A stretch of DNA of 64,000 nucleotides from Daucus carota subsp. sativus (lineage: Eukaryota; Streptophyta; Magnoliopsida; Apiales; Apiaceae), in NCBI RefSeq assembly GCF_001625215.2, contig NC_030382.2, positions 49,007,364 to 49,071,363 on the forward strand, given 5' to 3'. Positions 22,154-33,791 of this stretch are shown here, piece after piece. Made by a program: the position numbers and the translations under genes. Under the pieces are notes generated by a model that searched no databases, was not told where the DNA came from, and worked only from the letters and a program-made list of their open reading frames with translations. Within the stretch, counting starts at the first letter, position 1, and every line of letters begins with the position of its first letter.

Positions 22154-23559
22154 GAGGAAGGAAATTTTAAGGATGCAATTAAACTTGTAATTGACTTTAA
22201 AGAAGCTGACTTGAAGCCCGAGGTCTACAGCTATCTGATTGCAATGACAGCTGTTGTTAAAGAGCTTAATGAACTGGCCAAGGCTTTACGCAAGTTAAGA
22301 TCTTTCAGGAAAGCTGGCCTGATCACTGAACTTGATGGAAACAACGTTCAGCTTATTGAAGGGTATCAGTCGGATCTTATAGCTGATGGAGTGCGCCTGT
22401 CTGATTGGGTTATGCAAGAGGGAGGCCCATCCCTTCAAGGCGTGGTACTTGAGCGCCTCCTTGCTATGTATATCTGTGCTGGTAAGGGACTGGAGGCTGA
22501 AAGGCAGTTGTGGGAGATGAAGCTTGTGGGCAAGGAGGCAGACGGAAATCTCTATGATATTGTGTTGGCAATATGTGCTTCTCAGAATGAGTCTGATGCT
22601 ATTGCAAGGCTGCTTACAAGAGTGGAAGCCACAAGTTCCTTGCGAAAGAAGAAGACTTTGTCATGGTTATTAAGAGGCTACGTCAAGGGAGGTCATTATA
22701 GTGATGCTGCAGAAACATTGATCAAAATGCTTAATTTGGGTTTGTCTCCGGACTTTCTAGATAGGGCTGCTGTGCTACAGGGTTTGAGAAAGAGGATCCA
22801 GCAATCTGGCAATGTGGAAACATATCTCAAACTTTGCAAGCACCTCTCTGATGCAAGCTTAATTGGACCATGCCTTGTATATATGTATTTTAAGAGATAC
22901 AAGCTTTGGATCACGAAAATGATTTAATAACTCCTGCTGGAAAGAAGCTACCCTAGAAGCTCCAAGTGTGGTAACTACTTGCAGAACCGTATGCAGACCC
23001 AGTTGTTATTGATCATCAAGATCCTGTGTGTATATAAATACTGTCTATATGAAGTTTCTGTGTATATAATATATATGTCGTATATATAATAGTAATGGTT
23101 GGCTCGAGAACGTTAGCAGGCAGATGGACCAACGAATCACGATCATGAGGTCTCAAAGTGCTCTTTCTGCACTATCCTCATGCTGTTTATGTAATGTAGT
23201 GCAGTAAAATTGTACAAACATAATAAATATCATATAAATTCCATTGGAGAAGCTATATATGCCTGATTTACATGATATATAGTCCTTTGGTGTGTGAAGG
23301 AAACTTAATGTATATTGTTCATGTGCATGCAGGGCAGCATAAGGCTGTGTACATAGGCACTTTTGTGCACAAGCTGAATAACTTAATGAAGTTCTGGATT
23401 TGATATGTACATAAATCTCAATACCAGCATATAACGTGAATTTGAAGACAGCCATCTTACTCAGGCAATGTCATCTGTACACTGTTGTCAACATCAACCT
23501 CTTTATTCTTTGTATATACAGCACCATTCAAGCAGCTTCTCTTTGTCTATTTTTTATCA

Positions 23560-25116
23560 TCATTTCCAGCAAGAAACTTTTACCAATGTGTTTCCCTTGT
23601 AACCCAACACAATTTCATTTTCATTCTCTCCTTGATTTTTTATCCAGTATCCACTCATCCCTCTTTCTCCTAGCAGCTCCTGTCCCTCTGCAATACTATC
23701 TTGGCTCAGCCTCTTACCCTCCAATCCGAGCATCGAAAAACCATCTACCCCAAAAGAAATTTCTTCCCAGTTCTGGAGGCAAGCAAATGAAGACATATAG
23801 GGAGCCACAAATAAGCACTCCATTGCTAACCTTGCTTCAATAAGCTGGAAGGGAAGATGCAAGTCCATTGATTCGAGCAAGGCATGCAGATGAAGCATCC
23901 GTGCTTCCAGAAAAGACCCGAATCCACTGCAATCGTTCTTCCTTTCCTCCATTAGTCCATCCCCAAATGTTATAATACCACTTTTAGTACTTCCATCACA
24001 GTTGATTGACCCCTTGGCTATCTTCAAAAACTCGATCACGCTCTTTGTACTCCTGCTTCTTCCCATATGTGGTAGATTTGTCATGCAGTTGAAGGTGATC
24101 CATTCACTTCTCTTCGTCTTTGTTTCTTCTGTCAATTCTTCCATACTCATCTCAACAATCTCAAGTTTCAGATTACAACAACGAGCGTGCTCATAGAGCT
24201 GCCTCTTTGTTTCCTCGAACTTCCACAGACAAGTTGAAGCATTGTTGTTATCTTCATCCCACCTAATTAAAATCAATTTCACCAAGCACGGGTGTTTCTT
24301 CCTTCCAAGAAATTCAAAAAGCGAAGGCCATTGTAGGCCTTCACCAATATCAAAGTCCACAATAGTCATCTCTGCATCCTGAGGCATCGCGTTTAATATT
24401 TCTGAGTTTGCAAGGAAGTGAGCAAATCTTCCATAAGGGAAGATCTGGTACAAGGCCAAGAAAGCCGGCTTAAAAATCTTAAACGATTCTTGTCTCAGAT
24501 AATCCATATGCTTCTCCAATGACTGAACAAAATAATACACAAGGCGCTGATATGTTTCGCCTGTTGGATCAGCTTTCTCTTCGAATCTTTTCACTATAGC
24601 ATCAACAAGATCTACTTGTCCATTCTCTATGGCTTCTCCATAAGCCTGGATAAGATAGCATATACTTAACTGGATATCAATCTCAACGTCTTCCTGAGGA
24701 AAACAGATTGACAATTGGGCTGAAGGGACCTCCAATGAATAATCCTTGTTGTCGCTAAGGACTTCCTTGGAATAATATGAATTCTCAAGTTCCATCAATT
24801 CAGACAGACAGCTGACTTCATCGAAAATAACTCCTGTTTCTGAATTACCAATCATCTGAGACTCCTCCAGCTTTGGCAACTGATGGCGGAACTCAAGACA
24901 ATTATGTGAACCATCAGACGGCCCTGAAGAGAGATACTGATCCGGGGAAGATATCTCTGAGGAGTAATCAGGTGTCGCGGATAGAAAGGATGGCGAAAAG
25001 TCTAGGCTCCCAAAATTATTACACATGTCCAGACCATAAAGCTCAACACCATCAAAAGAAAAATTGCCAGTGTTGTAAGGCCAGGTGACCTCAAGAAGCT
25101 CACCCTGCTGCATCAT
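23560..25116 (-). CDS. GRAS-domain transcription factor, NSP2-like, 518 aa, single exon
   Basis: A single uninterrupted frame starts MMQQGELLEV at 25116. The first 140 residues are variable and Ser/Asp/Glu-rich. The GRAS domain follows: leucine-rich region I from about 150 (SICYLIQAYGEAIENGQVDL) and a VHIID-equivalent TIVDFDIGEGLQWPSL at about 251-266. Then come leucine-rich II, a PFYRE-region segment (TFNCMTNLPHMG, SVIEFLKIAKG, GFGSFLEARMLHLHALLESM) and a C-terminal SAW region ending SGYWIKNQ...VLGYKGNTLVKVSCWK. NCM-LPH wording resembles NODULATION SIGNALING PATHWAY 2 and its relatives, which act in strigolactone and symbiosis signalling; the subfamily is inferred. Being intronless fits most GRAS genes. 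It converges with the PPR gene, 632 bp apart. Confidence 0.9.
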   Translation of the reverse strand: MMQQGELLEVTWPYNTGNFSFDGVELYGLDMCNNFGSLDFSPSFLSATPDYSSEISSPDQYLSSGPSDGSHNCLEFRHQLPKLEESQMIGNSETGVIFDEVSCLSELMELENSYYSKEVLSDNKDYSLEVPSAQLSICFPQEDVEIDIQLSICYLIQAYGEAIENGQVDLVDAIVKRFEEKADPTGETYQRLVYYFVQSLEKHMDYLRQESFKIFKPAFLALYQIFPYGRFAHFLANSEILNAMPQDAEMTIVDFDIGEGLQWPSLFEFLGRKKHPCLVKLILIRWDEDNNNASTCLWKFEETKRQLYEHARCCNLKLEIVEMSMEELTEETKTKRSEWITFNCMTNLPHMGRSRSTKSVIEFLKIAKGSINCDGSTKSGIITFGDGLMEERKNDCSGFGSFLEARMLHLHALLESMDLHLPFQLIEARLAMECLFVAPYMSSFACLQNWEEISFGVDGFSMLGLEGKRLSQDSIAEGQELLGERGMSGYWIKNQGENENEIVLGYKGNTLVKVSCWK

Positions 25117-25198
25117 TTTCTTGAAAAGTCTATATTTTTCGACTAAAGATTGGTTTTTGAGGGAAGATAGATGAATGAGCTGTCCATATATGCACCCA

Positions 25199-25206
25199 TA
25201 TTTATA
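25199..25206 (-). promoter_or_regulatory. TATA box of the GRAS gene
   Basis: TATAAATA on the minus strand, 82 bases upstream of the start codon, a normal distance allowing for a short 5' UTR. Chosen on sequence and position only. Confidence 0.5.
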
Positions 25207-27277
25207 TGTTTATGTGATCCATCTAAAGGAAATTCTGTTTAGATAAAGTAAACCAATTTGATTGGGAGCTTGGTGCATTTTGTCATATTCATTGTTTTTT
25301 TCATTATCTGTCCTGTCTTCACATCGGAAGCTTCTCAACCCTGGTGCTCTGGCATAGCTAAGCATTCTTAGACAAATGCATCAAACACAATACATTAGCA
25401 ACATCATGAGTTTTATATGTTTACACGCGGTACAATCGTACCTTATCATATTTCTCGGGAAGAACGATAAATAATGTTGTTTGACTGCTGTTTTAAGGCG
25501 ATAACAGCATCGATACACATTATGACAATGAATTGTGAGCAAATGAAATTCCGTAATCTGAGCTAATTACGGATAATTGGATTATTTTATTAAATGGATA
25601 ATCCTGCAAGATATGGAAGATTTTAGAAATCTGGTATTGTGTAAGCTTATGGTTGGCCGCAAGCAATTGAAAATTCAGTAAAAAGATGAGGGATCAAGAG
25701 CATATTTTAGTACGGCAATGGATAGAAATTCCCCTGCCTTTTGGTAAGACTTTTCATTAATTTTTTATTTTTTTTCTGCTAAGCCCTTTTCATATAATAA
25801 GTACTGCAGTTCTGTAGCATTTTATCTGTAAGTGATCTAAACACAGAAATTTGATCAGACATTCACACGGATATGTCTTTCTCTGGTTTCGAACCAGTTC
25901 TCCTAAAACCTCGAGATGTCAATGACAAGGCTTAATTTGGATTATATTCTTTCATCAACACCCTATCTTATCAAGTGAAGAGAATTTTCGGAAGATGCAT
26001 AAGATTTTCAAGTAAAAATGATGAGAGAAACCCTGCAGTTCTTTATTCGGCTAAATCACAGCTGTATTATAAAAAATATGGCTTTCTGAGAGTTGCATGA
26101 TTATCATCAAAATGATTGGGGGAAATCGGATAAATGCAAATCCTAACAGGAATATGTGATACTTGTCATATGTATATTGGCTGCATTACATATTTAATTG
26201 AAGCGACGAGGTCCGGGATGAGAACTTTAGAATTTGAGAAGTAAACGTTTCTACAAAGTTTCTTGGATGTAATTCATGTCAACATATCTGCAGTATACAA
26301 ATATACTCTGTAATTATTAGTCTGTCACCCTCAGAATGAAGATTTAATAAAATTGATGCAGTAAGTAGTTAAAATGGAGCATAACAAATAATAATCTAAA
26401 TGCAGCTGTGTCCTAATCAATGTGGCTCAAAGTTGTTAATTTGCGTGTGTAGTCCACAGATTCCATACACATTGGAGAAGAGACAGAGGGGGGAATATAA
26501 GAAAGATGAAGAGGAGATTGATGGCTTGTAGGAGACCAGCACTCCTCCCATATTCCAGGACTGTAGTTTCTAAATTTGGAACAATCTAGAGTTTGCACCT
26601 CTCAAGGGAGACAGTCACTTGAACTGCCCTGTTCTTTCTTAACATTAGACTAACAAGTGCTATTTGCTTGTTTAGTTTTACGTAGTGTTTTGGGATGAGC
26701 GAGAATCAGAACCCGTGGTCTCAAATTCGAACACTAGGCTACGCAGAAATCATCAGAGTTATTGATCTTCATATGCAAGAAGACAGATGTTAACAAAATT
26801 GAAAGTAGACATTAAAGCCTTTCATGTGATTCAAGATTCACATTTTTCGTAATCACCCATTAGAAATTACACTCCTCGGTCTTCTTTAATATGTACTTCT
26901 TTAAACAAAATGTTTCTTTTTAGCAATTTTTGATTTTTTTTTATAATTTTGAAATTTTAATAGTCTTGAAATACAATTTTTAATGTTAGACTGACATACA
27001 TGTACACATGAGTCAATTTAATTCATTGTATTATGAAGAGTAAACAAGAAAATAAAATCTTTACCCACACGGAAAAAAGTACCATTTATTTTAGTTTTTT
27101 GAAGCCACGGGACGAGTCAACATTGCTCTGATGATTACAATTTTGTGCCGGAGAAACTAAGGAAAGAAACTACTGACCCCTTTCTCTGAGCAAGCTGAAA
27201 CATAAGTTAGTATATTATGACGTTGATCACATGAAATTTAGACGCGGTCAATAAACTTTTTAAAAATATTATATATA
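25207..27277. other. Intergenic region upstream of the GRAS gene, no gene recognised
   Basis: AT-rich non-coding sequence that must contain the GRAS promoter. Short frames such as 26413-26598 show no domain, and I saw no clean transposon ends between 25207 and 27277. Confidence 0.45.
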
Positions 27278-27782
27278 CTAGCGATCTTGCCCGTGCTTCG
27301 CACACGGGTAGGTTTGTAATTTTCATATTTTAATAACTTATTATTTGTTTTAGTAGACAGTTAATAAATACGCATAATAGATTGATATGTGTTTTAGCTA
27401 TAATACGTTCGACATTAAATTCATAGACTAATACAATTATTTATTATACAATATAATAATTTTTCAGAGTGCTACGAACCATAATTATTATACTTTGAGC
27501 TAAAATTTGATTGATCTAAAATCTATCAGTTATCCCTCATTACGAAAATTGTAATATGATTGACATAATTATATCATATATTAAATATAAATGCTATGTA
27601 TATAATGTATCAAAACTACTTAATCAAATAGTGAATCAATGGATACGTGATACAAATAAGAGTGTTTGGTTGAACTTGCAGATTGCTTATAAAATGATTG
27701 TGGTTAAACAAATTTTGATGAGTGACACTAAACTTGAAATGTTTATGTTTTTAGAAAAATGCATGAAATGAAGTCTAATTTT

Positions 27783-27950
27783 GACTTTTTGCTATTTAAA
27801 TGAGCATCTTAACAAAAGCATGCATTCTTACTTGTACTGGTTGTTGTTTAAATATCATGCTCTGTCGACTTTTTGCTATTTAAATGAGCATCTTAACAAA
27901 ATCCTGCATTCTTGCTTGTAATGGCTGTTTTTTGAATGTCATGCTCTGCT
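27783..27950. repeat. 84-bp tandem duplication
   Basis: Copies at 27783-27866 and 27867-27950 share GACTTTTTGCTATTTAAATG at their starts and differ at several positions later, so the duplication is not recent. It lies inside the candidate Helitron. Confidence 0.85.
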
Positions 27951-30019
27951 GCCTAGGATGTTAACTGTTATAGTTTATCATGATAGAGCTATTTCTCAAA
28001 TATTTTAGCGATAATTACTTTTTGTAAAATTTTCATTAAATGATTAAAATTAGGTTAATATATTATAATGGAAAGGCTAAAAACAGAAAAGTTATAAAAT
28101 TATAAACAATTATCAACATGTTATTGTCAAAATATAACGTAAAAACACTATTACTAATATTTTTGGACAGCCCATTGTGGTGTTAAAAACTATCAACTAA
28201 ATTTATTAAATTATTTATAAATTTCTCCCTCATCTAATAATAAAATTACTTTATGAATGATATGAGTCAATTTAAACGAAAATAATATGAATCAATTAGA
28301 AAAATAAAATTATAATTTCTTTGTTTATTTAATGATATGAATCAACTATACAAATAAAATTATAATTTCTTTGTTTAATCAAAACTTTCATTCAACAAAA
28401 ATATTTTATGTTGCATCAGAAACCAGGAGCCAGAGTACTGAGAGTTTCTGCATTCTAATCATCAACCTTCATTTGTCAAATCCTTTGTTACTTAATACTT
28501 TGCGGCAAGTACTTTTTGCCAGAAGATGCCTTGGCTAAACATATATAAAAAGAATCCTCCAAAAAATGAAAGTATTTTGACCATTGCTGTATCATCATAT
28601 AAAGCTACATAACTCTTTTTTTTTTTTTTTGTTGCTAAGTCCATATATCAAAATTCCAGCAAAAGGAAACAATACAATGGAAAATCGTTTTGAGTCAGAC
28701 CCCTGACATATAGCAAAAGCTAGCCAACAACATACTACCCATCATATTACCCACGTCAACTGGAAACCTAGATTACATAGAGGCTAGAAACTAAACTGGA
28801 ATATTAGATACTTCCTGAGACAAATTGGTTCCATTCCATCATCACTTGAGCTACTTCCATTAAATCTGAATTCAAGCTTGAACTGTCATCCACCTCTTCC
28901 TCAGATATATCTTGAATCTGGACGGTGGAGTAGGAGGCACTCTGGCCTGAACATGCTTTCCAACCAATGACTGCAAGCTCCAGTACTTACTTTACCTTAT
29001 GATATCACTCACATTTTACAGAACAAATAGATCTGATTAACATATGAAAAATATAAAATTTTCCTTGTCCTCTAGATGGCCAAAAGCTTTGGCATTGAAA
29101 CTTACTAAGGGAAAGAAGACTAATATTGTTGTCACAGATTTATCTTCCCACCTGAAATTATCATCGAGATATTGAGCAGGGTCCCAATAGAATTTCATGG
29201 CAGACTTGCAAATGACAGTAAACAAAAGGCTAAAGAAGAGCATCCCACTTAATATAGGAGGCTCCTATATTATTCTAGAAATGAAAATTTTATCATAGAA
29301 ACAGAAGATATGGCAGGCTTTTGCGGTCCTGTGTTGCTTATCACCCCTTTTTCTATAACTGATAAGCTGGAGTCTATAACTTTCAATCACAAAAGTGAAT
29401 GGAGCATAATACTTGGTAATAACTTAGGAAGGGTACATTTTGCTGGTAAAACTGGCAATACCAAAAAGAAATATAAAGAAAATGAGATAATATAGCTAAG
29501 CATCAAGACATAAAAAGAAATTCACCATTTATGGTCTTCCCTTGGCAAGCTGCAGAGGAATATCTTTTAGACTTGAAATTCTATCAAACCTCTGTAAAAC
29601 AGAACCTGATAGAATATTAGCAAAAAAGACATTCCATATTAGAAAGTACAGAACTTTGATGGAAGCACTCTTTTTTCTACAACTACAGGACCCTCTATTG
29701 CTGAGAAAACCATCATTTTTTTTTTTTTTTTGCTAACTTGAGAAAACCATCATTATTGGTGGAACACAGAAAATAAATAATGTCATCATTGCACTTGGTA
29801 GGTACCCCCGTAACCAAATCAAAGATCCAGTTTCTGGAAACAAATTGATTGTTTTGGAGGTAGAAGTCGCCTTTTTCTTTCTTTTAATTTCTTAATATAA
29901 GTCATGCAGTCTATCTTCTTTTGTCTTTTTTCTTCCATCATTCCACTCCCGAGCCTGTGGCTCATTTGATCACATGCCTAATTCTACAAATGATGCTAGC
30001 AAGTTCTTGACGCTTGCAG

Positions 30020-30090
30020 GACGGGAAAGCTTTACCTCATGGGCCTGTTGTCATATCGCCTGATGTCATTTCCTTCATTGTATCGAGAAG
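30020..30090 (+). pseudogene. Lipin/phosphatidate phosphatase (PAH) exon fragment
   Basis: A 71-bp exon-like piece is flanked by AG (before) and GT (after). It reads DGKALPHGPVVISPD and then, in a shifted frame, FPSLYRE. Plant PAH1/PAH2 lipins have the contiguous motif GPVVISPDGLFPSLYREV in their catalytic LNS2 domain, so the piece lacks about four bases. No flanking lipin exon was recognised. It is probably a captured, decayed fragment. Confidence 0.65.
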
Positions 30091-30370
30091 GTGAAATCTC
30101 ATTCTTTAATAAATAATATTATCCCTCACACAGGCTTTACGCTACTTAATATTCAAGTTTAATTTAGTTTCACGGACTGTATCATATGCCTTTATGTACT
30201 TGTAAACATGTATGAGCGATCGTAGAACTTATTGTCTAGTCAAATATACTTGGTATTTGTAATTCAGCATGCATGTCTCTGCCTGTTAATTTGTGGAAGT
30301 GTAATTGATTTGTGATCCCTGAAATCCTCTATTCTTATCAGAAGTGTCTTTAAATAATTTATTTTTAAAT

Positions 30371-30602
30371 AAATTAGGGCGTAATGTAATGTGATTTATA
30401 TGATTGTACATTTTTGTTAGGTTCGATATTTATAGTGTAAACTTTCTTGCGCTAATCCAGCATTATCGAGTATCCCATAATTCTCGCAGCTACAAAAATT
30501 ACAAATGAAAAAAAAAACAAAAACCAAACCAGCCCATACTTAAATATCGAACCTAACAAAAATGTACAATCATATAAATCACATTACATTACGCCCTAAT
30601 TT
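30371..30602. repeat. Perfect 62-bp inverted repeat (foldback) with 108-base loop
   Basis: Arm 30371-30432 begins AAATTAGGGCGTAATG. Arm 30541-30602 is its exact reverse complement by eye. The loop includes an A-rich stretch. I saw no clear target duplication outside the arms. Confidence 0.93.
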
Positions 30603-30689
30603 TTAAAAAAAGTATTATCACTCCTAAAAGGAAGAATGAGGGCTAGCATAAATAATTGAAAAAACATAAAAAGGATTGACCTTGGATAC

Positions 30690-30815
30690 TCAGAAGCCTT
30701 GATGTAGAAAATCATTGGCAACGATTGAAGAAGCGTGAGTTTTAGATTGAGAGGCGAACCATGCTTTTACTTCTGCTACTCGGGCCGGGTCTGACGCCGG
30801 TGGGAGATCGGCCAT
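30690..30815 (-). pseudogene. Small start-codon frame in the Helitron (41 aa), possibly a captured first exon
   Basis: It starts MADLPPASDPARVAEVKAWF and continues to FLHQGF and a stop, with GC-rich, gene-like composition unlike its AT-rich surroundings. A GTATCC donor-like site overlaps the end. Plausibly the first exon of a captured gene, but I do not recognise the parent. Confidence 0.4.
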
Positions 30816-31293
30816 GGGACTGTGTCTGTGTATTGGTGTTGTGATTGGACTCCCAGTGAAAACGAAATCTAACCATTATCCATGGTAACTGGCTGAGAAG
30901 GAAGCGAGGTCCCAGAAGCAAGCGTGATCAGAGGATTGCGTAAGTTTGAAATCGAAGGAGTAACTGGCTGCTGAAATCGCAATGAGTGGAAGGCTTCACC
31001 GTCTTCGCATCCGTCGTTAGAGGAGTAAGGAAAACTGCAGGCTGAAATCGTGGGTTGTCACATCTGAAAAACCATTTCAAAAGTAGTTAGTGGATGATCC
31101 ATGAAGATTCGGGTCCATCGGTAAAGAAGGAAGAAAATTGTTGATTTTTCAAATGGGTCGGTACCCGTTTTTAGTCGGGTGATCCAGTAAGCTTGAGTAA
31201 TTACGCATAAGTCCTTTGGCAGTATTATAAATAAAAACTGGGAAGGGTATATCAGGTAATTTTCCAACTTGTTTGTATTCACAAATTAGGATT

Positions 31294-31350
31294 ATATAGA
31301 TATAGATATAGATATAGATAGATATAGATATAGATATAGATATAGATAGA
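31294..31350. repeat. TATAGA/GATA simple repeat
   Basis: Hexanucleotide repeats (atagat-type) with one or two register shifts. It coincides with the proposed Helitron 5' end, and TC-TATA runs there are common in plant Helitrons. Confidence 0.8.
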
Positions 31351-33791
31351 TTACAGTTATTTAGATGATAAATTGATCAACAAAAATCGCTGTAATCATC
31401 ATGGACGTTCTAGAACAAAAGACTCTGAATGTTACAATTTGAATTTAAAATATCTTCAATACCACATTATAAAGATATTGGTCCGGATATCACATTAACG
31501 TTAGAGTTGAAAGAATAAAACGTTACACGTTATAGTGTTCAAGAGATATTTTATACGAATATTATTTGTTTGAACTTTCAACGTTAGATAAAGTAACGTT
31601 TCATCACCGGTATTTTCAAGATTTTTAGGTATTTTTCTATGAACTTGGGTTAAGAAAATGGTAAACATTATGCGTTATACAACATAGCGTTTTGCTTTTT
31701 AAAATAAAACTATAAATATCAAACAATGAATGTTATACAATGATATCTGGGATCAAAATATCAAATAATGAATGTTATACAATGATATTTGGGATCATAC
31801 TTTTCGGATATGATATTTGAATTGTTATTATTTGATGAAAGGGGTGTTGGTTGGGAAGCCATGTGCATTGACACGTTTCTGTCATATTCGCGACAAACTG
31901 CACAGGACGATGATCAGGAGGATGGCTGCTGCTGGATGACAGGCGGAGGATGTGATACTCGATCAAGTATACATACCCCTGATGAGGCGATGTTCTTCAA
32001 GGTAAATGATGAGTATTTTCTGTTCCATATGGGAGAGGCTGCGAAAATCTTATAGGGGTAATTCTTACAACTAATTCTGATGCAGTAGTGTCCCTTTTTC
32101 TTTATAAGCTGTTTTGTTTTCTGTCAATGGAATCCTTTCTCCTGCTTCCTGTGGGTTTTGCCGTATGATGCTATAAATCTATCTCAGCTTAGATATCCAT
32201 AGAGAGTATAAGATAAAACTATTCTGCTTCTCCTCTAGGTTCAAGTGCTCAACAGGTTTATAACATTCAGAGGTATTTAGGCAGTGATTTTGAACATTTC
32301 ACTAGTAGATAAGCTGTGATATTTCAATTCCTAGAGTGTCGTGAGAATCATGATTCATGACCATATCATGCGTTAGCGTTTCAATTTTTTATGATATGGT
32401 AACTGTGAGTCTGTGACCATAGCATGTAAACATATAGTTATTGCATTTCACCTTCCTCTTCAACTGCAAAATAATACAAAAATCAGCATTCTTGTGTTTA
32501 AAAACGTCCGCAGTAAATTGATTTTTGCTTTCTCCTGCTGCTAGAAAAACTCCGGTTGAACTTTTAGTTTTCTGGGGGGATGATAACAGAAACATAAAAT
32601 TAATCTGAAAAATACTATGATACAGGTAATGTGATTTAGGAAATCCCACCGAGCATTGACAGACACCAAAACACCAATATACTGTGAACATAAAATCCAG
32701 TATACCCTGCCATCAAGGTTGGCATATAAATCTTCCATTTAGCTTTCTATAACAGGGGGGCAAAATAAGTAAGACTATAGTCTGAGGGCGCAATAATACG
32801 TAATTTAGAACTTGAAAGAACAATGAAGGATACTATACACCATAAGTTGAGAGATTCCCAGATGTAGTTTATGGAGTAGAGATATTTTTATATGTTTTTT
32901 ATGCATGTGATGTAATAATAGATGAATGAATAATAATCTGTTTAAATATGATATCTAGACTGCATCTCCGATGGCTGAGTCCTCAGGCATATAAAACTAC
33001 TCATTAATTTTTTTTCTTTCAGCCAATTTTAAAAAACAAAAGAATATACACCAAGCACATCTATATAACCCATGAGAGCAGATCTAGAACTAGAATAAAA
33101 GATTCCTAGAATAAGAGATTCCGAACTTAACAAGAATAATTCTAATTCAGCTTCACAGTCCACAGAAGTAGATAATTCTATGAACATAATAACAACCTGA
33201 TGAACCCATTATCCATCAGAATTCTCCCCCCCTGTGTCCCTAACAACTATTAGCCAAAAGGCTTTCAAGTGCCAAAGCAAAGCGACTCATAAGAACCTGT
33301 CATATGCACCTCAGGCCTTGGCAATTAAAATTTAAAATGCTCTTACACGCGTTACAATTACATAACCCAGTGCATGCACATACTCGATCAGAATGCACTT
33401 CAAAATGTATGTGTGTTACATTTGCAATGAGTGCTTGCTTTGTCACACATCATAGGTGTTAATCTAGAACCCAATTTTCTAGTATCTCTTTACAGAAACA
33501 AAAGCTAATAGAACATTTATCCTCTAAAATCAGCACTTGCAAAAAGTTTATTAATACAACTTTTTTCTTCGGCTTTACAAAATTGTGTCCCGAGAACAAA
33601 ACCAGGAACTTGTAATTAAAGAGAGACCTTTTCCATTCAAAAACGATATCCTCTTTACTTTTTCTTCTTGTTTTGTTATGAACCAACACTTCTAGCTATC
33701 TATCATCTTCTAATCATATATAAAATAATCATAGCCATAAACCTCCTAACAATACATTTTAATACTAACATCAATAAAATCAGTCAGATAT
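31351..33791. other. Intergenic region, no firm gene
   Basis: Includes a roughly 42-bp tandem repeat near 31720-31796 (AATGAATGTTATACAATGAT twice). The frame at 31789-32055 contains an 80-residue reading with no known domain and no convincing start, so it was not called. The last part should hold the 3' UTR of the glutaredoxin-like gene. Confidence 0.45.

Larger units (their letters stand above)
13830..22927 (+). pseudogene. PPR-like plastid protein gene, split by a Copia insertion
   Basis: Coding parts are 13830-14222, 19805-20161 and, after a 1992-bp GT-AG intron, 22154-22927. Joined without the insertion and one copy of its duplication they give an uninterrupted reading of about 507 residues. 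It starts MGFLAGIDHN with a Ser/Thr/Lys/Arg-rich plastid-type leader. Helical-repeat segments follow, such as WCALEVFDWL, TMELMVSLMCSWVKKLI, LKPSFSMIEKVISLYLEMG, LKPEVYSYLIAMTAVVKEL and ALRKLRSFRKAGL. The end is LIGPCLVYMY...KMI. It resembles what I remember of Arabidopsis At2g30100, a PPR-annotated protein. As it stands the frame runs into the LTR and stops at 14231 after 133 codons, so this copy is probably non-functional. Gene and intron splice sites are otherwise intact. Confidence 0.87.
27278..31350 (-). mobile_element. Candidate Helitron on the minus strand, about 4.1 kb
   Basis: The minus strand ends in the hairpin CCCGTG/CACGGG (27290-27308), a short spacer and then CTAG (27278-27281) followed by T, the classic Helitron 3' end. 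The proposed 5' end is TC at 31350-31349, preceded by A on that strand, opening into TCTATCTATATC-like repeats; this border is less certain. Insertion between A (27277) and T (31351) agrees with Helitron habits. No Rep/helicase frame is seen, so it would be non-autonomous. It contains a lipin exon (30020-30090), a small start-codon frame (30690-30815) and a perfect foldback (30371-30602). Confidence 0.68.

Noticed and set aside
29037..29243. Minus-strand reading near MKFYWDPAQYLDDN in the Helitron candidate
   Set aside because: Looks gene-like but I could not assign it to any family, so no feature was made.
31789..32055. 88-codon plus-strand frame
   Set aside because: No ATG at its 5' end, no homology I recognise, and an equally long frame on the other strand.
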